This document shows positions 28,494-38,600 of a stretch of DNA of 60,390 nucleotides, in pieces. The stretch covers positions 1 to 60,390 of the forward strand of contig CAIWMA010000231.1 of the NCBI GenBank assembly GCA_903913645.1, read 5' to 3'. The notes under the pieces were generated by a model that worked only from the letters and a program-made list of their open reading frames with translations, had not been told where the DNA came from and searched no databases. Within the stretch, counting starts at the first letter, position 1. The number at the start of each line of letters is the position of its first letter. A program made the position numbers and the translations under genes. Origin of the DNA: an uncultured Bacteroidales bacterium (GTDB lineage Bacteria > Bacteroidota > Bacteroidia > Bacteroidales > UBA4417).

Positions 28494-30581
28494 GTGGGAT
28501 TTTCGCTTATTACTTCATACCCAGCATGGTTTTTGTCATTGTGCATCCTGGCAGGTTCGGCTTATGCCAGCTTGCTTTATTTTCGTAATAAAAGCAATGA
28601 TTTCAGCCTCCTAACAACCCGGATACTGGCAATACTACGAGGTGTTTCCGTGACATCGATCGCATTTTTACTGCTTTCGCCATTATTAAAAAGTACTTCA
28701 CGGTATACTGAGAAACCGATTGTTCTTCTTGCTCTCGACAATTCCGGTTCAGTTATCCTTGGCAGGGATTCTGCATATTATAAAAATGAGTTTGTAACTA
28801 AATACCTGCAACTGGCTGACGAGTTGTCGAAAAAATATGAAGTACAAACGTATACATTTGGCGATAAAATTACCCATGGTTCGGATGCCACTTTCACTGA
28901 AAAGCAAACCAATATGGAGGACCTTTTCAAAGAAATACGTGACAGGTATTCAAACCGTAACCTGGGTGCGCTGATCCTTGCCAGTGATGGAATATACAAC
29001 CAGGGTACCGATCCGTTGTATGTTTCGGATAATGCGCCTTACAGCATATATACCATTGCAATGGGAGATACATTGCAGCAGAAGGATATAAAAATTTCGA
29101 GAGTAAATTACAACAGGATAGCCTTCCTTGGAAATGATTTCCCTGTTGAAATAACGGTAACAGCCTTTAAATGTGTCGGTTCTAAAAGTGAATTAAGTGT
29201 TTCTTCTGGTGAACAGCAGTTTTACAAGGAGAACTTCCAGGTCGGGCAGCCAATGTTTACACATACTTTCACAACCAAACTTACGGCCACAAAAACAGGC
29301 ATCCAACGTTACCGTATTGCCGTTCCATCAATTCCGGGCGAAATAAGTAAAGCCAACAATTACCAGGAAATAGTTGTAGAAGTACTGGATAGCCGACAAA
29401 AAATACTTTTACTGCAGGCTGCTCCGCACCCTGATGTTGCTGCTCTGAAACAGGCTATTGAGAAAAACCGCAACTATTCGGTCGATAATTTCATGCTGAG
29501 CGATTTTAATGGATCTATTGCGTCCTACAGCATGGTGATTTTACACCAGGTGCCTTCGGTGAATGATGTCGGATTCCAGGTTACAAACCAATTGAAGACT
29601 ATACCGGTCCCTGTGCTTTATATTATTGGAAGTCAATCAAATATTCCGGCTTATAACAGCTTGATGACTGGTTTACAGATTCCTCAGTCATTGAGTTCAT
29701 TTAATGATGCCACAGGGGTTAAGAATCCTGATTTCAGTCTTTTTTCTCTGGGATCTGAAGTAGAGCATATAATTCCGGAATTTCCGCCGCTTACTGTTCC
29801 TTTCAGCCAATATAAGACTGGTACTGCTGCCCAGGTGCTGTTGTATCAGAAAATAGGTGCCGTGAACACCCGTATTCCATTAATTCTTTTTAACCAGGGC
29901 GTTGACCGCAAATCAGCAACCATTACCGGCGAAGGAATCTGGCGTTGGCGGCTGGCGAATTATGCAAAAGCGGGTAATCAGCAGGCTTTTGATGAACTTT
30001 TTTCCAGAATCATTCAATACCTGGCGGTGAAAGAAGATAAAAGCCAGTTCAGGGTATTGTTAAAGAATAGTTTTTTGGAAACTGAAGTTGTTGAAATTGA
30101 TGCCGAATTATACAATGACAGCTATCAGCTTGTAAATGAACCTGATGTGAATATTGCTATTACGGATCAGAATAAAAAGATGTTCCCATATGCTTTCACC
30201 CGAACATCCAATGCGTATTATCTGAATGCCGGGAGCCTTCCTCCGGGTACATATTCGTATAAAGCAACTACATCTTTTGCTGGTAAAACATTCCAAAAAA
30301 CAGGAATGTTTACAGTTATGTCATTGAATGTTGAATCGATGAATACTGTTGCTAATCACGTTCTGCTCAACAATATGGCAAACCGGCATAAAGGGAAAAT
30401 GGTTTACCCTGCACAAATGGATGAAATTGTGAAATTGCTTGCAGCCCGCGACGATCTAAAGACCATTTCCTACACACAGAAGCGGTATACCGACCTGGTA
30501 AGCTTTTTCCCACTTTTACTGCTTCTTCTAGCGTTACTTTCTGCTGAATGGTTTATCCGCAAGCGGAATGGAAGTTATTGA
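28494..30581 (+). CDS. Membrane-anchored VWA-type protein
   Basis: A 695-residue membrane protein. Two hydrophobic segments lie at the N terminus (about 7-27 and 42-62), followed by a VWA-like domain with the MIDAS motif DNSGS (DxSxS, about residue 82), a large beta-rich middle region, and a C-terminal membrane segment (FFPLLLLLLALLSAEWFI). This two-TM/VWA/TM arrangement is common in Bacteroidota, where such proteins often accompany MoxR-type ATPases; none is next to it here. The start is GTG at 28494. The upstream frame stays open without an ATG, so the exact start is uncertain. Confidence 0.75.
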   Translation: MGFSLITSYPAWFLSLCILAGSAYASLLYFRNKSNDFSLLTTRILAILRGVSVTSIAFLLLSPLLKSTSRYTEKPIVLLALDNSGSVILGRDSAYYKNEFVTKYLQLADELSKKYEVQTYTFGDKITHGSDATFTEKQTNMEDLFKEIRDRYSNRNLGALILASDGIYNQGTDPLYVSDNAPYSIYTIAMGDTLQQKDIKISRVNYNRIAFLGNDFPVEITVTAFKCVGSKSELSVSSGEQQFYKENFQVGQPMFTHTFTTKLTATKTGIQRYRIAVPSIPGEISKANNYQEIVVEVLDSRQKILLLQAAPHPDVAALKQAIEKNRNYSVDNFMLSDFNGSIASYSMVILHQVPSVNDVGFQVTNQLKTIPVPVLYIIGSQSNIPAYNSLMTGLQIPQSLSSFNDATGVKNPDFSLFSLGSEVEHIIPEFPPLTVPFSQYKTGTAAQVLLYQKIGAVNTRIPLILFNQGVDRKSATITGEGIWRWRLANYAKAGNQQAFDELFSRIIQYLAVKEDKSQFRVLLKNSFLETEVVEIDAELYNDSYQLVNEPDVNIAITDQNKKMFPYAFTRTSNAYYLNAGSLPPGTYSYKATTSFAGKTFQKTGMFTVMSLNVESMNTVANHVLLNNMANRHKGKMVYPAQMDEIVKLLAARDDLKTISYTQKRYTDLVSFFPLLLLLLALLSAEWFIRKRNGSY

Positions 30582-30587
30582 TAGGTT

Positions 30588-30628
30588 GGGAGATAAGAGA
30601 TGAGCTATAAGATATGAGATCATAAGGA
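30588..30628 (+). repeat. Degenerate purine-rich tandem tract after stop codon
   Basis: About five imperfect 8-base units (GGAGATAA, GAGATGAG, CTATAAGA, TATGAGAT and CATAAGGA) start seven bases after the VWA gene stop, on the sense strand. Same type and placement as the arrays at 1622 and 14923. Confidence 0.45.
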
Positions 30629-30674
30629 TGTTTTATATGATAAAGTAGAAAGTTTAAACTAAACACCAGTTGAA

Positions 30675-31049
30675 ATGATTACTGAAAAGTCAAAAAATGT
30701 TGACGATTATATTGCCAGCTTTCCTCAAAGCACTCAGGAGATTCTGGAACAATGCCGACAGGCAATAAAAATCTGCGCTCCTCAGGCAATTGAAGTAATC
30801 AGTTATGGCATGCCGGCATTTAAGCTTAACGGAATACTTGTTTGGTTTGCAGGCTATTCAAAACACATTGGCTTTTATCCAAAAGCTTCAGGGATTGAAG
30901 TTTTTAAAGAAAAACTCTCAATCTATAAAAGTGCAAAAGGTTCGGTACAGTTTCCGCTCGATAAACCTCTGCCTATCGAACTGATAACCGAAATCGTAAA
31001 ATACAGAATCACGGAAAACACGCAAAATTCAAAGTTGAAAAAGAAATAA
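30675..31049 (+). CDS. DUF1801 (YdhG/YjbR-like) protein
   Basis: A small cytoplasmic protein of 124 residues with the DUF1801 pattern: VDDYIASFPQSTQEILEQCR, APQAIEVISYGMPAFKLNG, HIGFYP and GSVQFPLDKPLP. Members have been named iron chaperone-like, but the biochemical role is not firmly established. The C terminus is Lys-rich. The next gene is 55 bases downstream on the same strand. Confidence 0.85.
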   Translation: MITEKSKNVDDYIASFPQSTQEILEQCRQAIKICAPQAIEVISYGMPAFKLNGILVWFAGYSKHIGFYPKASGIEVFKEKLSIYKSAKGSVQFPLDKPLPIELITEIVKYRITENTQNSKLKKK

Positions 31050-31104
31050 ATTCCAAACTCCAAATTCCACACATCACACTCATAACTTACAATCATAATT
31101 CATA

Positions 31105-32349
31105 ATGACTCCCCAAGTTCTTTACTACATCATCATTACAATAATCCTGGCTGGCTTTGGCTTCGATCAATGGATCAGTTATTTGAACACTACAACACGG
31201 AGTAACGTTTTACCCGATGTTCTAAAAGGTTTTTATGATGAAGAAACCTATAGCAGGCAGCAGGATTATGATCGTGATAATTACAGGTTTGGCTTAATTT
31301 CTGATATTCTTTCACTATTGGCTATTTTAGGAATGCTTGTTTTTGGCGGTTTCGCCTGGATTGACGGTTTCGTTAGGCTTTATACTGATTCCGGGATTTT
31401 AATGGCAATATTCTTTTTTGGAATAATAGCATTTGCCTCTGATCTGCTCAGTATTCCGATTGAAATATATCACACCTTCGTGATTGAGGAACGGTTTGGA
31501 TTTAATAAAACTACACCTAAAACCTTCGTGATCGATAAGGTGAAAGGCTGGCTTCTGACAGCAGTTATTGGCGGTGGAATTTTGTCATTGATTATTTTTA
31601 TATACGAAAAATCAGGGTCATGGTTCTGGATCCTGGCATGGATATGCATATCTGTTTTTACTTTATTTATCAGTTATTTTTATACCACACTCCTGGTTCC
31701 CATTTTTAATAAACTCACGCCTCTTCCAGCTGGCGAACTTCGCGATGCTATTGAACTGGTTGCAGCACGGGCTGATTTTAACCTGAAAGATATCAGCATC
31801 ATGGATGGATCCAAAAGGAGTACTCGTGGAAATGCCTATTTCAGTGGATTTGGAAGTAAAAAGAGCATTGTGCTTTTCGATACTTTGGTTAATGAACATA
31901 GTGTGGATGAACTTGCAGCTGTGCTTGCGCACGAAATCGGGCATTATAAAAAGAAGCATGTGCTCAAAGGCTTAATATCCGGCATTTTACAAACAGGCGT
32001 ATTGCTTTTTCTATTGTCGCTTTTACTAAAAAGTTCATTGCCAGCTTTAGCTTTGGGTGCTTCAACTGCGTCTTTTCATATTTCGGTAATTGCGTTCGGA
32101 ATTTTATATAGCCCTGTCTCAATGGTATTAGGCATCTTTTTCAATTCCATTTCCCGAAAGCATGAATATGAAGCCGACCGTTTTGCTGTAAGTCTTTCGC
32201 AGCCCGGAGCACTTCAGAAAGCGTTGAAACAACTATCGGTTAAAAACCTGAGTAATCTTACTCCGCATCCCTGGTACGTTTTTATACATTATTCGCATCC
32301 AGCTCTTTTACAGCGTCTTGCGGCTATTGATAGAGCTGAATTGTCGTAA
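31105..32349 (+). CDS. M48 family CAAX-type metalloprotease (Ste24-like)
   Basis: An integral-membrane zinc protease of the Ste24p/CAAX protease 1 family, acting at the cytoplasmic membrane, probably in protein quality control since bacteria lack the CAAX prenylation pathway. The zinc motif is HEIGH at His276-His280, and the third ligand is Glu356 in HEYEADRFA. Several membrane segments are visible on both sides of the active site. Length (414) matches the family. Confidence 0.93.
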   Translation: MTPQVLYYIIITIILAGFGFDQWISYLNTTTRSNVLPDVLKGFYDEETYSRQQDYDRDNYRFGLISDILSLLAILGMLVFGGFAWIDGFVRLYTDSGILMAIFFFGIIAFASDLLSIPIEIYHTFVIEERFGFNKTTPKTFVIDKVKGWLLTAVIGGGILSLIIFIYEKSGSWFWILAWICISVFTLFISYFYTTLLVPIFNKLTPLPAGELRDAIELVAARADFNLKDISIMDGSKRSTRGNAYFSGFGSKKSIVLFDTLVNEHSVDELAAVLAHEIGHYKKKHVLKGLISGILQTGVLLFLLSLLLKSSLPALALGASTASFHISVIAFGILYSPVSMVLGIFFNSISRKHEYEADRFAVSLSQPGALQKALKQLSVKNLSNLTPHPWYVFIHYSHPALLQRLAAIDRAELS

Positions 32350-32396
32350 TGTGGATACGAAAAAGGCAGATTCGAGGAAATGAATTAAAAATGAAG

Positions 32397-32404
32397 TATT
32401 TTTG
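32397..32404 (+). promoter_or_regulatory. -7 element upstream of PBP1A gene
   Basis: TATTTTTG matches TAnnTTTG, 32 bases before the ATG. There is no clear -33 element. Confidence 0.35.
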
Positions 32405-32436
32405 TTGCTTAACTTAAAGGAAATTACAACAAACAG

Positions 32437-34806
32437 ATGAAGGACAGTAACCTCAAAAGCAAGGTCGGCGTCCTCGGTGAGCGAGCACTGAGATTTTATT
32501 ACAGGATTAAATTCATTATTAAGGACTGGATCAGGATACCCCGTCAGGCCCCATTGTGGATGAAAGCGTTATTGGTTGGTATTTATGGCCTGGCATTCAT
32601 ACTTGTTCTCACTCTTGCTATTGATATCAATCTCTTTTGGTTATTTGGACGTTCACCGAATATCAGCGAACTTAAAAATCCCAATATCAGCCTGACTTCA
32701 GAAATTTTTTCGGCCGATGGAAAACAGATTGGAACCTTATTTACCGAAAATAGAACGCCAGCAGTATATGCGGATTTGCCCCTAAATCTTGTTAATACAC
32801 TGATAGCAACTGAAGATGTTCGATTTTATAAACATCATGGAATAGATATTAAAGCAACTCTTGCAGCCATGTGGTCGGTGATGCAAGGCGACAGGCGAGG
32901 CGGAAGCACCATCACACAGCAACTTGTCAAAAATCTGTTCAAAACACGTAAAGATTATTCTACCGGGCTTCTTGGATCCATTCCCGGGATATCAACACTG
33001 ATTAGTAAGGCTAAAGAATGGATTAATGCTTTTAAAATTGAGATGTATTATTCGAAGGATGATATTATAATGATGTATTTTAATACGGTTGATTTTGGAA
33101 GTCATGCATATGGAATTAATTCTGCAGCGTCTACTTTTTTCAGCAAAAAGCCAATTGAACTTACTTATAATGAATCAGCAGTGCTTGTTGGTTTGCTGAA
33201 AGCTCCTTCATCTTACAGTCCTGTCGCTAATCCTGAACGTTCAACATCAAGGCGTAACCAGGTAATTGGTCAGCTTGAAAAATATGGGTATATCAGCCAG
33301 TCTGAAAAAGATTCTCTCGTGGCGCTCCCGTTAAAATTGCATTTCCAGCGCAAGAGTTTTTCGAAAGGCAATATGACATACCTGCGCGATGCTATTGTCC
33401 GCGATTTGCAAGCCTGGAGTAAGGAAACCGGTAACGACGTGTGGACCGACGGACTAAAGATATATACAACTATTGATTCGAGAATGCAGAAATATGCCGA
33501 AGAAGCAGTAGCAGAGCATATGAGAAACTTGCAGCGTGTTTTCAACAAGGCCGGCGGTGATGCGGTAGTTCCATGGAAAGATGAAAACGGCAAAGATGTT
33601 CCTGGATATTTTATGAAGAAAGCTTCTGACTTGCCTCAGTACAAATTACTTGTAAAGCAATACGGCGATGGCAGCAATAGCATTCGTTTAGCATTGAGCG
33701 AAAAACATAAAATGAAAGTTTTTACTTTCTCCGGCGAACGCGATACTACTATATCAACACTTGATTCATTGAAATATTACCAGAAGTTTTTTCAGACAGG
33801 TTTTATGGCAATGGAGCCTAATACAGGTTTCGTGAAAGCATGGGTAGGCGGTATCAATTATAATTACTTCAAATTCGATCATGTTAACCAGTCCAAACGT
33901 CAGCCTGGATCACTTTTCAAAGCTTTTGTTTATGCTGCCGCATTCGACCAGGGTTATGGGCCTTGCGATATGATTACAGATCAGCCTGTTTCGATAAAAT
34001 ACACTGAAAATGGCGAAGAGAAGGAGTGGAGCCCTAAAAACGTCGACCGCAGTCATGCCGGAAGTATGACCCTGAAACACGCTTTTGCCCGGTCGGTAAA
34101 CTCTGTAGCTGTTCAGCTGGCACAAAAAATTGGATGGCAAAAAGTAATTGAATATGCTCATAAACTCGGAGTTGAATCGGAGTTGGCACAAGTTCCTTCT
34201 ATTTGCTTGGGCTCAAGCGACGTAAACCTGGAAGAAATGATTAATGCCTACTGTACCTTTGTGAATGATGGAAATCTGGTGAAACCGATTTTGGTTACAC
34301 GGATTGAAGACCGCAATGGAAAAGTTATATTTGAGTCCAAGCCGGAAAAGAAACAGGTTCTTCCGCCGGAAACGGCTTTCCTGATGAGCATTATGCTGAG
34401 GGCCGGACTTACCGAACCTGGAGGAACTACACAAGGGTTGTTTGAATATGACCTTTTCAGATATGGAACTGATTTTGGAGGTAAAACAGGAACCTCATCC
34501 GATTACACCGATGGCTGGTTTATTGGTGTTACACCAGGCCTGGTGGCGGGTTGCTGGGTTGGAAACGACGATCGCTCTATTCATTTCAAAACATCACATA
34601 TAGGTGAAGGCCTGCGCACGGCACAACCTGTTTATGGCAGGTTTATGGCAAAAGTGCTCAAAGACGAAACCTTGAAAGAATATAGGCAAAAATTTCCTAA
34701 GCCAACGATTAAAATTGTTAAAGATTATTCCTGCCAGACCCCTTATCCTAAGGCAGATTCACTTGCTGTTTCTGCTGATTCGACGGCAGTGGAAATTAGT
34801 GAATAG
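32437..34806 (+). CDS. Penicillin-binding protein 1A (bifunctional GT51 / transpeptidase)
   Basis: Class A PBP that polymerises and cross-links peptidoglycan in the periplasm. One membrane anchor (about 42-64) precedes the GT51 domain with ATEDVRFYKHHGID (catalytic Glu) and RRGGSTITQQLVKNLF. The transpeptidase has SLFK in RQPGSLFK (SxxK), SVN in ARSVNSV and KTG in GGKTGTSSD. Length 789 is typical. The C terminus is short and Ser/Ala-rich. It has its own -7 element and a possible weak terminator. Confidence 0.95.
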   Translation: MKDSNLKSKVGVLGERALRFYYRIKFIIKDWIRIPRQAPLWMKALLVGIYGLAFILVLTLAIDINLFWLFGRSPNISELKNPNISLTSEIFSADGKQIGTLFTENRTPAVYADLPLNLVNTLIATEDVRFYKHHGIDIKATLAAMWSVMQGDRRGGSTITQQLVKNLFKTRKDYSTGLLGSIPGISTLISKAKEWINAFKIEMYYSKDDIIMMYFNTVDFGSHAYGINSAASTFFSKKPIELTYNESAVLVGLLKAPSSYSPVANPERSTSRRNQVIGQLEKYGYISQSEKDSLVALPLKLHFQRKSFSKGNMTYLRDAIVRDLQAWSKETGNDVWTDGLKIYTTIDSRMQKYAEEAVAEHMRNLQRVFNKAGGDAVVPWKDENGKDVPGYFMKKASDLPQYKLLVKQYGDGSNSIRLALSEKHKMKVFTFSGERDTTISTLDSLKYYQKFFQTGFMAMEPNTGFVKAWVGGINYNYFKFDHVNQSKRQPGSLFKAFVYAAAFDQGYGPCDMITDQPVSIKYTENGEEKEWSPKNVDRSHAGSMTLKHAFARSVNSVAVQLAQKIGWQKVIEYAHKLGVESELAQVPSICLGSSDVNLEEMINAYCTFVNDGNLVKPILVTRIEDRNGKVIFESKPEKKQVLPPETAFLMSIMLRAGLTEPGGTTQGLFEYDLFRYGTDFGGKTGTSSDYTDGWFIGVTPGLVAGCWVGNDDRSIHFKTSHIGEGLRTAQPVYGRFMAKVLKDETLKEYRQKFPKPTIKIVKDYSCQTPYPKADSLAVSADSTAVEISE

Positions 34807-34824
34807 TGAAAAGTGAATGGTGAT

Positions 34825-34857
34825 AGTGAAGATTCCTGGATTTGCCCTTCACTTTTT
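34825..34857 (+). terminator. Weak intrinsic terminator after PBP1A
   Basis: A 7-bp stem AGTGAAG/CTTCACT with a 15-base loop is followed by TTTT. An alternative 9-bp pairing uses AAAAGTGAA at 34809-34817 with TTCACTTTT. The left side also holds several AGTGAA repeats right after the stop. Confidence 0.4.
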
Positions 34858-34971
34858 AATCACTCAATTTTTACGATTTTAGGTGATGTAGAAAATAAAT
34901 TTAAGTAATGAATGAAACTATAAATATTTATAATTGTTAAAATTAATCCTTAATCATTAAAATCAGTACGA

Positions 34972-35478
34972 ATGCAAATCACAAAAAACACAGTAGTTTC
35001 TCTTAGTTATATACTGAAACGCGACGACGCGAAAGGTGAGATTATTGAAGAAACCAGGGTTGGCGATCCATTGGTATTCCTTTTCGGAAACGGCCAGATG
35101 CTCCCAAAATTTGAAGAACACCTTAGCACGCTTAAAACCGGAGACGATTTTGAGTTTACTCTTGCCAGCGACGATGCATACGGCGAAATGGACCAGGATG
35201 CTATTATAGACCTTGATAAGAGCATTTTTGAAGTTGACGGTAATATCGACCTTGAAATGCTTGCTATCGGCAATGTAATCCCTATGCGCGACGACCAGGG
35301 ACATATGATGCAAGGCACAGTTGTAAGTGTTGGCGATGCTCTTGTGCGCATGGATTTCAATCATCCAATGGCAGGTAATGTTCTGCATTTTAAAGGAAAT
35401 GTAATCGAAGTACGCGATGCTTCCGCTGAAGAACTCAGCCACGGTCACGTTCACGGCGCCGGCGGACATCATCATTGA
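34972..35478 (+). CDS. slyD: SlyD-like FKBP-type peptidyl-prolyl isomerase
   Basis: A prolyl isomerase/chaperone of 168 residues. The split FKBP domain shows VVSLSYILKRDD, PLVFLFGNGQMLPKFEEHL and MDFNHPMAGNVLHFKGNV, with the insert-in-flap domain between. The C terminus is a metal-binding His tail (HGHVHGAGGHHH), as in SlyD, which binds nickel and other metals. It is monocistronic, with a convergent neighbour ended by its own terminator. Confidence 0.92.
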   Translation: MQITKNTVVSLSYILKRDDAKGEIIEETRVGDPLVFLFGNGQMLPKFEEHLSTLKTGDDFEFTLASDDAYGEMDQDAIIDLDKSIFEVDGNIDLEMLAIGNVIPMRDDQGHMMQGTVVSVGDALVRMDFNHPMAGNVLHFKGNVIEVRDASAEELSHGHVHGAGGHHH

Positions 35479-35621
35479 TAAATAACACGCTCAGGATTTA
35501 ATATATCAGATTTCTGAGTTATTTTCACGGCTCAATTTCCCGGTTTGTAATATGGTAGCTTGAACTGCCAAAGGTACAGACCGGGATTTTTCATTCAAAT
35601 TTTTATGATAATATTGATAAC

Positions 35622-35653
35622 AAAAAAAGAGGGTTACTTATGCGTAACCCTCT
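35622..35653 (-). terminator. Intrinsic terminator of the type IX-secreted propeller gene
   Basis: On the minus strand a perfect 10-bp stem (AGAGGGTTAC / GTAACCCTCT read on plus) with a 6-base loop is followed by seven T, 31 bases after the stop of the minus-strand gene. Confidence 0.88.
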
Positions 35654-35683
35654 CCAATAATTTCCATTTAGTTGTCCGACCAA

Positions 35684-38600
35684 CTATTGTTTAATAAACT
35701 TTTGAGTCTTTATCCCGCTTTTGCTGGCAATTCTAATGGTATAAATTCCATTTCGCAAACTTCCGATGTTGACATCTGAAGTATTAACCTGCTTATTAAC
35801 AACCATTTTCCCTTTTGAATCATATATATAAATCAGCGCATCCTGAACTTCTGAATTTAAGTATAAAGAATTAGTTGCCGGATTTGGGTAAACCAGGTTT
35901 TGATTCTTTTTCATATCTTTAATTCCGGTTGTATTGGCATCCTGAATAATTGTTAGTGTGATGGATGGGGCTTTTGTGTTCAGAAATGTGATCGTTACAA
36001 TGGCCGTTCTTGCTTCACCAGTAGTGTTTTCAGAAGCTGTAAACGTTAATAATCCATCGCCGGTACCAGAATTACTGCTTATTGTTAACCATTGCTGATT
36101 ACTTGTAGCTATCCAGTTGCTGTTTGAAATAAAGCTGAAAGTTGTTTTGCTTCCGTCTGATGCATCAACAAATAATGTGTTGGGTGAAGATTCCAGCACT
36201 CCAAGTGTTGCTATTATAGCTGTCAGATAGCCTTTGTATGGTGGATCAAAGTTTTGAAGTGTTAAAGCTGTTGCCCAGTTTACTGAAATACTTAATATAT
36301 CATCATCGAATACACTTAATGAACCCGTATTATCTCCCTGGTTATTGGGCAATGTTTTCAACCACTGAATCGCACCATCATTATTGTACTTGGTTACAAA
36401 TATATCGTATTGACCCACAGATTGATGCGCAATCCCTTGGATGACATAGTTGCCATTAATATATCCCCCTGCATAAATATTTCCTTTCTTATCCAAATCT
36501 AACCAGTCACCATAGTTGTACGAAAATGTATTTTTATACACCGCATCAGCCCATACTACTCCACCGTCTGAATTAATTTTAGTTAAATAGAACGAAAAGG
36601 CATTTCCGATTGGGTTTGTCAAGGTAGTACTTCCGAATGTGGCATTATTCTTGCATGAACCATAAAGATAGGAATTTCCCGCCGAATCGGTTTTTATATC
36701 TACTGGCCATCCATCGGCAATACTGCTGTTACCTGCCACACCGCCGTAAGTGAAAGCCCAAAGCGGAGTGCCATCCGGATTTATTTTTACCAGGACAGTT
36801 CCCGCGTCATTATTGGTTTGGGCTGCAGTAGCAGTGCCAAATACGAGTTGACTTGTTGTAGAGTTATACATTTCCCCGGCAAGATAAATATTATCTTCGG
36901 CATCGGTTGATACCATGGCACTATATACTACGTCAGCAACAGGATAGCCACTGGCCCACAAACAGTTTCCTGCAGCATCGAGTTTTATTATAAATACGCC
37001 ATCACTCGTTCCGGCATCGATAGTTTTATTGCCAACAGATAACAGATTTTTAAATTCTCCTGAAACAATTACATTGCCTGTTTTATCTGTAGCAATGCCA
37101 TAAATACAATGATTTCCTTCGGTTGCCAATTGTATTGCCCAAAGCACTTCGCCAGTTGAACTGTATTTTACTATATAACTGTCGTCAAATGTATCAGAAT
37201 TTGTGAAATCCTGTAAGCCAACTTTAACTGTCGTATTAAATCGGCCTGAAGTCAGCAGGTTATTGCCCTTGTCAAGGGTAAATTTTGGGCCATATATTAC
37301 AGCATTAGGCAACAAATCATTAATTTGATCAACCCACAATGTATTTCCCGATTTATCCAGTTTAAAATTGACTGTAGACCCCTGGTTGCTGTTAATTACG
37401 GTTCCGAAAAAATTGCTGAAACCTTGTACATAAGCCTGAACATAGGTGTTTCCAAGGTTATCGTGCTTCACATAGTTAATGTAATTATTACCAGCCTGGT
37501 GATTCGATGAACCTATATCCCAATCAGCACTTAAATTGTTATTATACTGAATTAATTTAAAATTACCTGTCTGGGCTATTTCATCCTGAAGAACAGGTAG
37601 AGTTGCAATAATTTTTCCGTTTGGAGTAACAACTGTGCGATTAACAGATGTGTATTGAAATCCATAGCCATTTACGGCTACTCCATTTTCATCGAATTTA
37701 AAAAGAAATTGAGATTGTTGCGGTACCGATATAGATCCAAAATTGAAAGTAGTTGCACCATAGTTAGAAATACCATATTCATAAATATTATTTGAATTGT
37801 CCTGAAACAAACGGTAAGCGTACATTTCTCTAGTTAAGGCTATGGCATCACTCGATTTAACCCATGCAAAGACAAAATTACTGTCGCATTTTGCAATATA
37901 TGTATAATGAGAAGCGCTTGGATTCGTGGTAGTTATAGTGTCCAATTTGAGAACTTTTGTGTAAGCGCCGGTAACCAAAATAGTTCCGGCGTTGTCAATT
38001 GCAAAATCGGCTATCGAAGAACCATCTCCCGCATTATAAGTTGATGATTGTGTTAACACTTCAGAAATTAATCTTGTGCCTGTTCCAACCGTATATGAAT
38101 AATTTAAGGTAAATGCTTTGGTAACGGGGTCATACTTATTAACTCCACTTTGTGTTACCGGATAAGTACTATAAGCACCAGAAATGGAGACTGTATTATC
38201 AGGATTAATTGATAAAATCAGTGTCCCAGAAGTGGCGGATAAATCTCCAACTGAAGTTGATAGTACATTTTCTTCTGTCCCGGTAACTGTTTTAGTTAGG
38301 TCAAATGTCCTGGTTCCTGTTGTTGGATGGATAAGTGTACCAACTGCATGGTAACTTCCTTCTTTAGTTGAGTTTGAATTTCCTGCAATTAATGTATTAT
38401 TATATATACCATCCAGGTCGGCTCTTGCCATAAATCCAGTGTTATATGCGTTTGCGCATGCTAAGTCGAATTTGCCGAAAGTTGTGGTTCCAGACTGCAA
38501 AGCCCCTCCTATAAATAAGTGAGGACCAAAAACACCTATTGCGTGCAAAGTCCTGTCAGGGTAGTTTTGCTCCCATTCTTTGACGCCTGAACTATTAAAC

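Noticed and set aside
35479..35560. Terminator of slyD
   Set aside because: A small CTCAG/CTGAG pairing is present but the stem is short and no T-run follows directly.
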